A stretch of DNA of 6,979 bases from Planctomycetota bacterium (GCA_023429345.1 JAEYVB010000281.1:1-6979); one strand, 5' to 3'. Positions 1-6,339 are shown, numbered from the stretch's first letter. Translations and numbers: made by a program. Notes: generated from the letters alone by a model not told the origin.

Positions 1-2
1 CC

Positions 3-497
3 CCCGAACTGAAGCGCTCGGCCGAGATGGTCAAGTCCGCCGGGTCCGAGCACCCCCCGGAGCACGACGCCGGCGCGGCCATCGTCTCCTCCTCCGGCAC
101 GAACGTCGACGATGCCGCCGATCAGTACCAGCCGGAGCTCTTCGATGGGCGCATGTCGGTCATCCTGCAGAACGGCGAGCGAATCCCCATCGCCGACGTC
201 TTCCCCATCTTCGCCTGCTCCATCAACACGCCGACCGAGCGCCCGCTCGCCGCGGCCGTCGAGTGCAGCGTTTTCCAGATCCGCACGCCGCAGGGGCAGG
301 TCTTCACGATCCCCCTGCACGAGATCCGGGCCTTCCACGCACTGTCGCCGGAGCTCCTGAAGCGGATCGCGTCGTCGGCCCGCAGGCAGCAGCGGCGGGC
401 AGAGGTGCCCGAGGAGATGCCCTTCGGCTTCGCGGCCTACACCAGCCTGAGCGGCCCGCACCCGGTGCCCGAGGCGCCGCAGCACCCGATGGAATGA
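3..497 (+). CDS. Hypothetical protein, probably 5'-truncated by the window edge
   Basis: I do not recognise this protein. The frame is open from the window edge to a TGA at 495-497. The first ATG is at 27 and would give 156 residues, but there is no Shine-Dalgarno sequence before it and the frame stays open upstream, so the true start may lie outside the window. Counting from that ATG, residues 1-40 are polar, acidic and probably disordered. Residues 43-105 look like a compact beta-rich domain: a strand containing MSVILQNGERIPI, then a segment with VFPIFACSIN, then strands with CSVFQIRTP and QVFTIPLHEIRAFHAL. A short helix follows (SPELLKRIASSARRQQRR), then a proline-rich tail. There is no signal peptide, membrane segment or recognisable catalytic motif, so a small cytoplasmic protein is likely. 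It ends 22 bp from the convergent M24 gene. Codon use matches a real gene in a GC-rich genome. Confidence 0.72.
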   Translation, partial: PELKRSAEMVKSAGSEHPPEHDAGAAIVSSSGTNVDDAADQYQPELFDGRMSVILQNGERIPIADVFPIFACSINTPTERPLAAAVECSVFQIRTPQGQVFTIPLHEIRAFHALSPELLKRIASSARRQQRRAEVPEEMPFGFAAYTSLSGPHPVPEAPQHPME

Positions 498-519
498 CCT
501 CAGCGGACAACGACCCCGG

Positions 520-1689
520 TCAGGCCAGGACCAGGATCTCGTCCTGCACGCAGCTCGTGACCTCCGGCCCCTTCGCCGGGTCGACGAACACATTGATCTC
601 CAGCCGCACGCCGAAATCCGGGAGGTAGATCCCGGGCTCGATCGTAAAGCCGATGCCCGGGAGCATCGCCCGCGTGTCGTGCGTCTCCAGATTGTCGAGG
701 TTCATCCCGAGGCCGTGGACGAGCGGCCCCGGGCTGAGGCTGTGGCCGGTGCGGTGCCAGATGCCGCGCTCGTACCCGGCGGCGATGATCGGGCCCCTCG
801 CCGCCTCGTCCAGCTCCCACCCCTGCACGGTGCGCTGCCCGCGCCAGGACTGCTGCGCGAACGCGAGCGACGCGTCCCGCGCCCGCTTCACGGCCGCGTA
901 CACCTCGCGGTGCTTCGCCGGCGCCTCGCGCCCGCAGTACCCCACCCAGGTGATGTCCGAATAGATGTTCTGGTCCCCCGGCACGCGCGCCCAGAGGTCG
1001 ATCAGCACCCAGTCGCCCTTCGTGATAGGCGCGGTCAGGTTCTCCGCCGGCGTGTAGTGGGGGTCCCCGGCGTGCGCGTTCACCGCCACCACCGGCGGCT
1101 CGTGCGTCTCCAGCCCGGCCCTGGCGAACTCACCCATGATGAACTGCTGCACCTCGTACTCGTGCACGCCCGCGCCCGCGGCAACCCGCGACCGGACAAG
1201 CGCAAAGGCCGCATCCTTCGCCGCCGTCACCGCCGCCGACGCCCGCGCGTGGTTCTCCCGCGCTTCCTTCGACCATGTCGCCACGCCGACCTGGATGAGG
1301 TCGGCCGAGCCGACCACCTCCGCCCCCAGCCCGCGCACCAGCTCGATCGTCCCCGCATCGACGTACGACATCCCCGGCAGCGAGCCCCCGGGGGAAAAGT
1401 CCATCGCGATCCGCCGGCCGCGGCAGCGCTCGCCCAGCCACGCGTGCAGCTCTCCCCACGACCTGTAGAGTGTGCGGCCGATCGCCCCGAAATCGGCGAT
1501 GGAATCGATGCTGTGGACCAGGAGCTCGGGCTCACCCCGCGCCGGGATCAGCAGCTCGACCCGCCGCGTCGTCCACCGCTTGCCCCCGACGATCGCCGCC
1601 AGGATCGGGTTGTTCCCGCGGAAATCGTGGATCAGCCAGGCGTCGATGCGGTGCTGACGGAGGTGCTGCTGGACGGCGTCGAGGTTCAT
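520..1689 (-). CDS. M24-family metallopeptidase (Xaa-Pro aminopeptidase-like)
   Basis: The protein has 389 residues from the ATG at 1689. A TTG two codons upstream (1695) is an alternative start; neither has a clear ribosome site. Residues 1-130 form a creatinase-type N-terminal domain. Residues from about 140 form the pita-bread catalytic domain of aminopeptidase P and prolidase, which cleaves Xaa-Pro bonds using two metal ions. All five expected metal ligands are visible: D231 (in VLIDLWAR), D245 (in YSDITWVG), H316 (in HRTGH), E351 (in FTIEPGIY) and E364 (in VRLEINVF). H211 (in DPHY), H312 and H325 (in VHGLG) match the other active-site histidines. The spacing H316 to H325 is nine, against seven in E. 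coli aminopeptidase P, so the loop is slightly longer. There is no signal peptide, so it is probably cytoplasmic. It lies just downstream of the lipoprotein gene on the same strand, so the two are probably cotranscribed. Family assignment is secure; the exact substrate is not. Confidence 0.92.
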   Translation of the reverse strand: MNLDAVQQHLRQHRIDAWLIHDFRGNNPILAAIVGGKRWTTRRVELLIPARGEPELLVHSIDSIADFGAIGRTLYRSWGELHAWLGERCRGRRIAMDFSPGGSLPGMSYVDAGTIELVRGLGAEVVGSADLIQVGVATWSKEARENHARASAAVTAAKDAAFALVRSRVAAGAGVHEYEVQQFIMGEFARAGLETHEPPVVAVNAHAGDPHYTPAENLTAPITKGDWVLIDLWARVPGDQNIYSDITWVGYCGREAPAKHREVYAAVKRARDASLAFAQQSWRGQRTVQGWELDEAARGPIIAAGYERGIWHRTGHSLSPGPLVHGLGMNLDNLETHDTRAMLPGIGFTIEPGIYLPDFGVRLEINVFVDPAKGPEVTSCVQDEILVLA

Positions 1690-1708
1690 GCCCAAGCGTA
1701 CGGCCGGT

Positions 1709-2980
1709 TCACTCGAACTTCAGGGCCGCGGGATCGAACTCCGCCGCCCAGAGCTGGCTGCTCGGCCGCTGCTCGCCCTTGATGAGGGGCCCGCGCTGCG
1801 CGGTCCACATCATCGTCTTCCCGTCGGGCGTGAACACCGGCAGGACATCGGCGCCATTGGCCTGCGTAAGCCTGGCGCGGCGGAGCGCCTTGGCCGGCTC
1901 GGGCGCGCTCAGCCCGGGCTCGGTAATCTCGATCGCGAACACCTCGTAGTTCCAGTGCCCCACCTCGCTGGTGCCGTAGACCAGGAACGTGCCGCTGGGG
2001 TGCCAGAAGGGCGCCCAGTTCACGTGCCCGTTGTCGGTGACCTGCACCTCCCGCGCGATCCCCGTCGGCACGCCGTCCACGTCGAACGCCAGGTCCGCCA
2101 CAAAGAGCTGCAGCTCATCGTTCAGCTTGCGGTCCGAGCGGTAGCAGATCCGCTTCCCGTCCGGCGAAAAGAACGGGCCCCCGTCGTAGCCATCCGCGGT
2201 CACCAGCGGGACCTGCTTCTCCGTCTTCGTGTCGTAGATCCAGATGTCGGCATCGGCCCGCCCGCCGGTCTTCTCCCCCTCGCGCACGTGCGCGTACAGG
2301 ATGTAGCGGCCGTCCTTCGAAAACGAGCCCTCCGCGTCGTAGTCCGGGCGCGAGAAGAGCTTCTCCGGCGGCGGCACCTTGGTCACGTAATCGAAGCGGC
2401 CGTGCTTGATCTCGTTGAAGATCGCCGGGACCTGCGTCGCCACGATCTCCGTTTCTTCCGGGAAGAGCCACACGTACTTGCGGTCGCCCACCCGGAACCC
2501 GGAGCCCTGGTCGGTCGCCGGCGGCTCGATGGTCGAGCCCCACATCACCAGCCCCGGCTGCTTCGGGTGGAACCACCCGCACGTGTTCGCCGACCCCGGG
2601 GGGCTGATCCGGATCGCTTCCCCGAGCCCCGCGATCTTCCCCGCCGCGTCGCGCTCCACCTTCGCCACGTACATCGAATAGAACGGGTCGGGCTGCTCCC
2701 CCTCCGCGGGCGCCGGCACCGCCTGGAACACCACCCAGCTCGCGTCCGGGTTGAAGTACGCCTCGCCCGCCTTCACGAACGTCTCGCGGTGCGTGAGCTG
2801 CACATGCCCCGTCAGCATCGGCCCCTCGAGGGACTTCCAGTCCAGCGTCTCCGCCGCCGGCCGCGCCCCGTGCGGGCTCGCCGCGTGCGGATCCTTCCCG
2901 CTCTGCGAATCATTGGTCTGGCAGGAAGCGACGCCCGCGAGCGTCAGTACGATCAGGGCCGTCGTTGCGGAGTACTTCAC
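1709..2980 (-). CDS. TolB-like PD40 beta-propeller lipoprotein
   Basis: The protein has 423 residues and starts with GTG, preceded by GAGGG at a 6-base spacing. The N-terminus is a lipoprotein signal: a short basic start, a hydrophobic run (TTALIVLTLAG) and the lipobox VASC with the acylated cysteine at position 20. A polar linker follows (about 21-47). The body contains several PD40/WD40-like blades of the TolB type, marked by FNPDASWVVF (76-85), FSKDGRYILYA (220-230), FSPDGKRICYRSDR (271-284), WHPSGTFLVYG (326-336) and FTPDGKTMMW (383-392). Blades of this kind usually form a beta-propeller that binds other proteins or peptides. No catalytic triad or peptidase domain follows the propeller, so this is not a complete S9 peptidase. 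Residue 21 is Gln, not the Asp that retains lipoproteins in the E. coli inner membrane, but sorting rules in this lineage are uncertain. It is transcribed ahead of the M24 peptidase gene, which may hint at a shared role in peptide handling. Confidence 0.88.
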   Translation of the reverse strand: MKYSATTALIVLTLAGVASCQTNDSQSGKDPHAASPHGARPAAETLDWKSLEGPMLTGHVQLTHRETFVKAGEAYFNPDASWVVFQAVPAPAEGEQPDPFYSMYVAKVERDAAGKIAGLGEAIRISPPGSANTCGWFHPKQPGLVMWGSTIEPPATDQGSGFRVGDRKYVWLFPEETEIVATQVPAIFNEIKHGRFDYVTKVPPPEKLFSRPDYDAEGSFSKDGRYILYAHVREGEKTGGRADADIWIYDTKTEKQVPLVTADGYDGGPFFSPDGKRICYRSDRKLNDELQLFVADLAFDVDGVPTGIAREVQVTDNGHVNWAPFWHPSGTFLVYGTSEVGHWNYEVFAIEITEPGLSAPEPAKALRRARLTQANGADVLPVFTPDGKTMMWTAQRGPLIKGEQRPSSQLWAAEFDPAALKFE

Positions 2981-3020
2981 GGGAGTCCCTCGCTGGAGGA
3001 GTATGGCTTACAAAGAGTAG
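2981..3020. promoter_or_regulatory. Divergent start region between the lipoprotein gene and rluA
   Basis: This short head-to-head region holds an unusually A/T-rich patch (3002-3019) in very GC-rich surroundings, as expected of a promoter. On the minus strand GAGGG (2987-2991) serves the GTG start of the lipoprotein. On the plus strand GGAGGAG (2995-3001) lies just before an ATG at 3003. Possible -10 boxes include TACTCT on the minus strand (3019-3014), but no -35 partner is convincing, so I do not assign a transcription start. Confidence 0.35.
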
Positions 3021-3664
3021 GGGCGCTCCCCGTTCTGGCCCGGGGGCCCGGCTGGGTCGTGGTCGACAAACCCGCCGGTCTGCTCTCGGTCCCCGGCAAG
3101 GGCCCGGACAAGACCGACTGCGCCGCGGCCCGCATCGCCGCGCACTTCCCCGACGCCTCCGGACCCCTCGTCGTCCACCGTCTCGACATGGAAACCTCGG
3201 GTTTACTGGCCTTTGGCCTCACCCCCGAGACCCAGCGCCAACTCTCCCGCCAGTTCGAAGAGCGCGAGGTCGAGAAGGCCTACACCGCCCTTCTCGGCGA
3301 TTTCCGCGGCCTCGGCCCGGACCCGCTCGACCGCGAAGTCGGGGTCGTTTCCCTGCCCGTCCGCCCGGATATCGGCAACCGCCCGATCCAGATCGTGGAC
3401 CCGATCCACGGGCGCGAGGCCATCACCCGCTGGCGCGTCCAATCCCGCGAGACCGACCGCATCCGCATCCGCTTCGAGCCCATCACCGGCCGCACGCACC
3501 AGCTGCGCATCCACGCCGCCGCGGGCCTCGGCCGGCCGATCCTCGGCGATGTCCTCTACGGGGGGGACCCCGCGCCGCGGCTCATGCTCCACGCCTCCGA
3601 GCTCTCCTTCCTCGATCCCGGCACCGGCCGCCGGGTTTCGGTGGTCAGCGCCCCGCCGTTCTGA
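3003..3664 (+). CDS. rluA: RluA-type pseudouridine synthase, start apparently one base out of frame
   Basis: This enzyme converts specific uridines in RNA to pseudouridine. E. coli RluA acts on 23S rRNA U746 and on U32 of several tRNAs. The catalytic motif HRLDMETSGLL carries the nucleophilic Asp (codon 3185-3187). The family's C-terminal signature TGRTHQLRIHAAAG, then GRPILGDVLYG, is intact, as is the N-terminal VVVDKPAGLLSVPGKG. The match to RluA rather than RluC/D is suggested by LLSVPG, by an NRPIQ segment like the NRPKQ of E. coli RluA, and by the absence of an S4 domain. The N-terminus is odd. The coding frame has no nearby ATG or TTG, and the first GTG (3059) would remove the first strand. 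An ATG at 3003 with GGAGGAG before it is in another frame and stops after five codons. Joining it by a -1 shift (or one missing base) near 3012-3015 gives about 220 residues, against 219 in E. coli, with the catalytic Asp at 62 (64 in E. coli). The coordinates given assume that reading. Confidence 0.87.
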
Positions 3665-3681
3665 TCCGGCGCCGCCGCGGG

Positions 3682-3687
3682 TATGCT
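3682..3687 (+). promoter_or_regulatory. Candidate -10 box (TATGCT) for a leaderless transcript
   Basis: TATGCT lies 18 bp after the rluA stop and ends 6 bp before the ATG at 3694. A TANNNT hexamer at this distance would start transcription at or very near the A of the ATG, giving a leaderless mRNA. There is no Shine-Dalgarno sequence, which fits. A -35 match 17 bp upstream (TTCTGA) is weak. A closely similar box precedes upp. Confidence 0.35.
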
Positions 3688-3693
3688 GCGCCG

Positions 3694-4869
3694 ATGCTGC
3701 ACGCGATCCGCATCGTCGCCCTGGCCGCGGCCGCCGCCTCCCCGGTCCTGGCCCAGAAGGCCGAGCCCGACCCCGCCCCCGCGAAGGCTCCCGCCGAGCG
3801 GCCCTCGATCGCCGAATCGGTCGCGCGCGCTTCCGCGTACCTGCTCGAGCACCAGGAGGGGAAGGATGCCAGCGAGTGGCCTTACGAGGGCGTCTACCGC
3901 GTCCAGCGCCAGATCCCCGTCGGCTACCGCATCGGCGGCACCGCCATCTGCGCCATGGCCCTGATGCGCGACGAGGGCTTCGCCGCAAGCGCCGCCGCCA
4001 CCGAGGCCGTCGCCCGGGCACGCGCCTTCGTCATCCGCGGCATCGACGAGCCCCTGATGAGCGTCGACGACTACGACGCCGGGTACGACGTCCGCGGCTG
4101 GGGCTACACCTACGGCCTCTGGTTCCTCCTCGCGTGCCGGGAGGCGGAGATCATCCCCGCCGCCGAGCGCGACGCCGCCGAGAAGGCCATCGCGTTCTAT
4201 CTCGACGCCATCCATCGCACCGAGATCCCCCAGTCCGGCGGCTGGAACTACGCCCGACCCTCCGGACGCGAGAAGGTCGCCCCATCCTCACCCTTTATGA
4301 CCGCGCCCACCCTGCTCACGCTCTACAAGGCGGCCGCGCTCGGGTATGAGGTCGATGCCGGGGTCGTCGACCGGGCCCTGGGCGCGCTCGAGCGGGCGCG
4401 GATGGCGTCGGGCACCGTTGTCTATAGCGGCGACAAGGACGGGGGCCGCAACGGCGTCCCCGGGGCCGTCGGGCGCATGCTCTCAACCGAGATCGCCCTC
4501 TACCTCGCCGGCCGCTCGACGCAGTCAAACGTGCGCGGCGCCCTCGACGCCTTCATCACGCACTGGGACCGGCTCGAAGAGCGCCGCGCCAAAAACGGCA
4601 CGCACGAGGGGCCTTACGCCGTTGCCCCGTACTACTTCTACTTCGCCCACTACTGGGCGGCGCAGGCCGTCGAGCTGCTCCCCGAGCGCGAGCGCGCCGA
4701 GTACCGCAGGCACATCCACGCCCTCATCGAGCGCACCCGCTCGGACGAGGGCACCTGGAACGACCGCGTCTTCCCCCGCTCGGCCTGCTACGGCACGGCC
4801 ATGGTCTCGCTCGCGCTCACGATGCCCGACGCGGCGCCCCCCCAGGGCTGGCCGGCGACCAGGAAATGA
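3694..4869 (+). CDS. Secreted alpha/alpha-toroid protein (prenyltransferase/squalene-oxidase repeat-like)
   Basis: The protein has 391 residues. A Sec signal peptide is clear: a basic-containing start, the hydrophobic run IVALAAAAA and a V-L-A site for cleavage after residue 20, followed by a Pro/Ala-rich linker to about 36. The rest is made of repeated helix pairs typical of the terpenoid-cyclase/prenyltransferase toroid: GGTAICAMALMRDEGF (81-96), RGWGYTYGLWFLLACREAE (134-152), SGGWNYARP (181-189) with TAPTLLTLYKAAALGY (203-218), GRMLSTEIALYLAG (260-273), YYFYFAHYWAAQAVELL (313-329) and EGTWNDRVFPRSACYGTAM (352-370). The acidic DxDDTA motif of squalene-hopene cyclases is not present; SVDDYD (123-128) is in a different setting. 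I therefore infer the fold but not cyclase activity. Secreted proteins of this type are common in planctomycetes, with unknown function. It lies 29 bp after rluA, perhaps with its own promoter, and ends 6 bp from convergent clpS. Confidence 0.8.
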   Translation: MLHAIRIVALAAAAASPVLAQKAEPDPAPAKAPAERPSIAESVARASAYLLEHQEGKDASEWPYEGVYRVQRQIPVGYRIGGTAICAMALMRDEGFAASAAATEAVARARAFVIRGIDEPLMSVDDYDAGYDVRGWGYTYGLWFLLACREAEIIPAAERDAAEKAIAFYLDAIHRTEIPQSGGWNYARPSGREKVAPSSPFMTAPTLLTLYKAAALGYEVDAGVVDRALGALERARMASGTVVYSGDKDGGRNGVPGAVGRMLSTEIALYLAGRSTQSNVRGALDAFITHWDRLEERRAKNGTHEGPYAVAPYYFYFAHYWAAQAVELLPERERAEYRRHIHALIERTRSDEGTWNDRVFPRSACYGTAMVSLALTMPDAAPPQGWPATRK

Positions 4870-4875
4870 TCGCGG

Positions 4876-5256
4876 TCAGGCGTTCCCCGGCGGCGTGACC
4901 CCGTCGTCCTCGCCGTAATCGGCGGGCTCGATGACGCACGACATCGATCCCTCCGACGAGTCCATCAGCGGATCCCTGCCGAAGCCGTGGACCTGCTCCT
5001 GCTTCAACTCCGCCAGTTCCTTGTGCGTCGTCATGCAGATCGCGCGGCCCTCGGTGTCCACCTTCTTGGCGATCTGCACGCCCTTCTCGATCGGGTGGCC
5101 GAAGAGCGACTGCATCATCAGCACCACGTACTCGTACGTGTGGTGGTCGTCGTTCAGCAGGATCACGTGCCACAGCTTCGGCTGCTCGACCGCCGGCTCC
5201 GCGGGCTTGCTCTGCTTCTGTTGGGTCGGTGCTTCGGGCATGGCCTGATCAATCAT
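4876..5256 (-). CDS. clpS: ATP-dependent Clp protease adaptor ClpS
   Basis: ClpS delivers proteins bearing destabilising N-terminal residues to the ClpAP protease in the cytoplasm. The protein has 126 residues. Residues 1-26 are a polar flexible extension rich in Gln, Pro and Glu. Residues 28-111 form the ClpS core: WHVILLNDDHHTYEYV (29-44), LFGHPIEKGVQIAKKV (51-66), EGRAICMTTHKELAELKQEQV (69-89), and a final strand MSCVIEPAD (105-113). An acidic tail of about 13 residues follows. An ungapped alignment from memory with E. coli ClpS keeps N34 and D35 of the N-degron pocket (N35, D36 here) but replaces M40 by Tyr41, M62 by Ala63 and H66 by Asp67. This variant pocket resembles planctomycete ClpS proteins as I recall them. 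The start is uncertain: a second ATG (5241) gives 121 residues, and neither has a ribosome site. It follows the MBL-fold gene by 21 bp and is probably cotranscribed. No clpA is in the window. Confidence 0.9.
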   Translation of the reverse strand: MIDQAMPEAPTQQKQSKPAEPAVEQPKLWHVILLNDDHHTYEYVVLMMQSLFGHPIEKGVQIAKKVDTEGRAICMTTHKELAELKQEQVHGFGRDPLMDSSEGSMSCVIEPADYGEDDGVTPPGNA

Positions 5257-5277
5257 ACCGGCCGACCGCGGCCGGGC

Positions 5278-6255
5278 TCACGCCGCCGACCCGGACCGCC
5301 GCGTCCAGATCTCGCCCGGGCGGGCCACCACGACGCGGTGCTGGTTATCGGCCGCGGCCGCCAGCAGCCGGCGCATCGGCTCGTCGATGTGCTCATCGCC
5401 CAGCGGGAAGGTGCTGTGATGGACCGGGAGCAGGTGCGCTGCGCGCGTGGCCTGGAACATCCGCCACACCTGCTCGGGCGTGGCGTGCGCGTGCTGCCAG
5501 GGCTCGTACGCCCCGATGCCCATCACGGCGAGCGTCAGGTCGGTCAGGTGGTTGAAGGCGTCGGTGAACGCGGTGTCGCCGGCCAGGAGCACGCCGTGGT
5601 CGTCGGTCCGCAGCAGGTAGCTGTTGTACCCGCGCTTGCGATCGATGGCCGTGCGGGCGCCCCAGTGCGCCGGGCGGAGCGATGAGAGCTCCACGCCGCG
5701 GAAGCGCAGCTTCTGGTCCCAGTCCAGCTCGACCACATCCCCGAACCCGGACGGGATCAGCCGCGCCGTCTTCCGCGCCGTCACCACGGTGGTCGCCGGC
5801 GAGGCCAGCCGCTTCAGCGTGGGCTTATCCAGGTGGTCAAAGTGCGCGTGCGAGATCAGGATGAGGTCGACCGGGGCCATGTGCTCCGGGTACAGCGGGC
5901 AGGCGTTCAGCCGCGGCAGGCCGAAGGTCATCGGACCAACGCTCATCCCGATGCGCTCAGAGAACACCGGGTCCATCAGGATGGTGAGCCCGCCCGCGCG
6001 GACCAGCACGCTCCCGTGCCCGAGCCACACCGCCGCCAGGTCGTGCTCGGAGAGGTCCAGCGATTCGACCGCCTCCGGGATGCACACCGGAAGCACGGGC
6101 TTCCGCACCGAATCCATCAGCGCCCTAGGGTACCTCCGCAGCCCCGACCGCGTGGCCCGCACCGCGCGGCCGAGTGCGGTGGCGGCGAGACGGCTCCCTG
6201 AATCAGGGCTGTGTGCGGCGTCGGAACTCACTCGGACAAGTCTCCTCCCGGACAT
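5278..6255 (-). CDS. MBL-fold metal-dependent hydrolase (UlaG/NAPE-PLD-like)
   Basis: The protein has 325 residues from the ATG at 6255. After a variable basic N-terminal stretch (1-65), residues 73-315 form a metallo-beta-lactamase fold of the UlaG/NAPE-PLD (Lactamase_B_2) group. WLGHGSVLV (77-85) is the usual first-strand motif of that group. Metal ligands are visible: HAHFDH (H136, H138, D140, H141), H197 in RPAHWGAR, D227 in LLAGDTAF and H279 in LPVHHSTF. NAPE-PLD relatives cleave phosphodiester bonds and UlaG is a lactonase; the substrate here cannot be told. No signal peptide or membrane segment is evident, so it is probably cytoplasmic. The start is doubtful. A TATAAC box ends 2 bp before the ATG, and GGGAGGAG (6249-6242) lies 10 bases before an in-frame GTG at codon 9 (6231), so a 317-residue product is possible. 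clpS follows 21 bp downstream on the same strand. Confidence 0.9.
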   Translation of the reverse strand: MSGRRLVRVSSDAAHSPDSGSRLAATALGRAVRATRSGLRRYPRALMDSVRKPVLPVCIPEAVESLDLSEHDLAAVWLGHGSVLVRAGGLTILMDPVFSERIGMSVGPMTFGLPRLNACPLYPEHMAPVDLILISHAHFDHLDKPTLKRLASPATTVVTARKTARLIPSGFGDVVELDWDQKLRFRGVELSSLRPAHWGARTAIDRKRGYNSYLLRTDDHGVLLAGDTAFTDAFNHLTDLTLAVMGIGAYEPWQHAHATPEQVWRMFQATRAAHLLPVHHSTFPLGDEHIDEPMRRLLAAAADNQHRVVVARPGEIWTRRSGSAA

Positions 6256-6257
6256 CG

Positions 6258-6263
6258 GTTATA
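6258..6263 (-). promoter_or_regulatory. Candidate -10 box (TATAAC) of the MBL-fold/clpS unit
   Basis: Read on the minus strand, TATAAC matches the -10 consensus at five of six positions and is one of the few A/T-rich stretches in this spacer. An AGAACA 18 bp upstream is a weak -35 candidate. If it is used, transcription would begin inside the first codons of the assigned ATG start, which would favour the GTG at 6231 as the true start. Confidence 0.33.
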
Positions 6264-6296
6264 CGCGCGCGGGGGTGAGGATGTTCTCATCGTAGG

Positions 6297-6308
6297 GAAC
6301 CGCCGTTC
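6297..6308. promoter_or_regulatory. GAAC-N4-GTTC inverted repeat in the upp/MBL divergent spacer
   Basis: A perfect inverted repeat, GAAC, four bases (CGCC), GTTC, lies near the middle of the 97-bp spacer between the two divergent starts. The core has the layout of the Gram-positive-type LexA (SOS) box, but the four central bases fit that consensus poorly. A single four-base-arm palindrome may be chance. It could be an operator for either gene. Confidence 0.2.
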
Positions 6309-6339
6309 ACGCCCGCCCCACCAAAGGCCCGGGTCCGTG

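Noticed and set aside
679..1782. Plus-strand open frame opposite the M24 peptidase
   Set aside because: Low-complexity Arg/Pro/Val composition with no motif; the opposite strand has all M24 metal ligands.
1688..3000. Long plus-strand open frame running antisense to the lipoprotein gene into rluA
   Set aside because: It is rich in Arg, Pro, Val and His as expected of a GC-rich shadow frame, and only its 3' part (after about 3014) shows a protein family. The minus strand carries the lipobox and PD40 repeats.
2965..3693. N-terminal extension of the toroid protein back across rluA
   Set aside because: The extension is Arg/Pro-rich and overlaps the well-supported rluA frame. The ATG at 3694 begins a clean signal peptide.
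3556..4215. Minus-strand open frames opposite the rluA end and the toroid protein
   Set aside because: Gly/Ala/Asp-rich shadow composition with no motif or plausible start context.
3816..4866. Squalene-hopene cyclase identity for the toroid protein
   Set aside because: No DxDDTA motif, the protein is much shorter than such cyclases (about 630 residues), and it has a Sec signal peptide.
4870..4875. Bidirectional terminator between the toroid gene and clpS
   Set aside because: The gap is 6 bp and I see no strong stem-loop with a T-run around it. The 22-bp gap at 498-519 is likewise featureless.
6281..6295. Small reading frame ATG-TTC-TCA-TCG-TAG preceded by GAGG in the upp spacer
   Set aside because: Four codons only, with no upstream promoter evidence or relation to upp that would mark it as a leader peptide.
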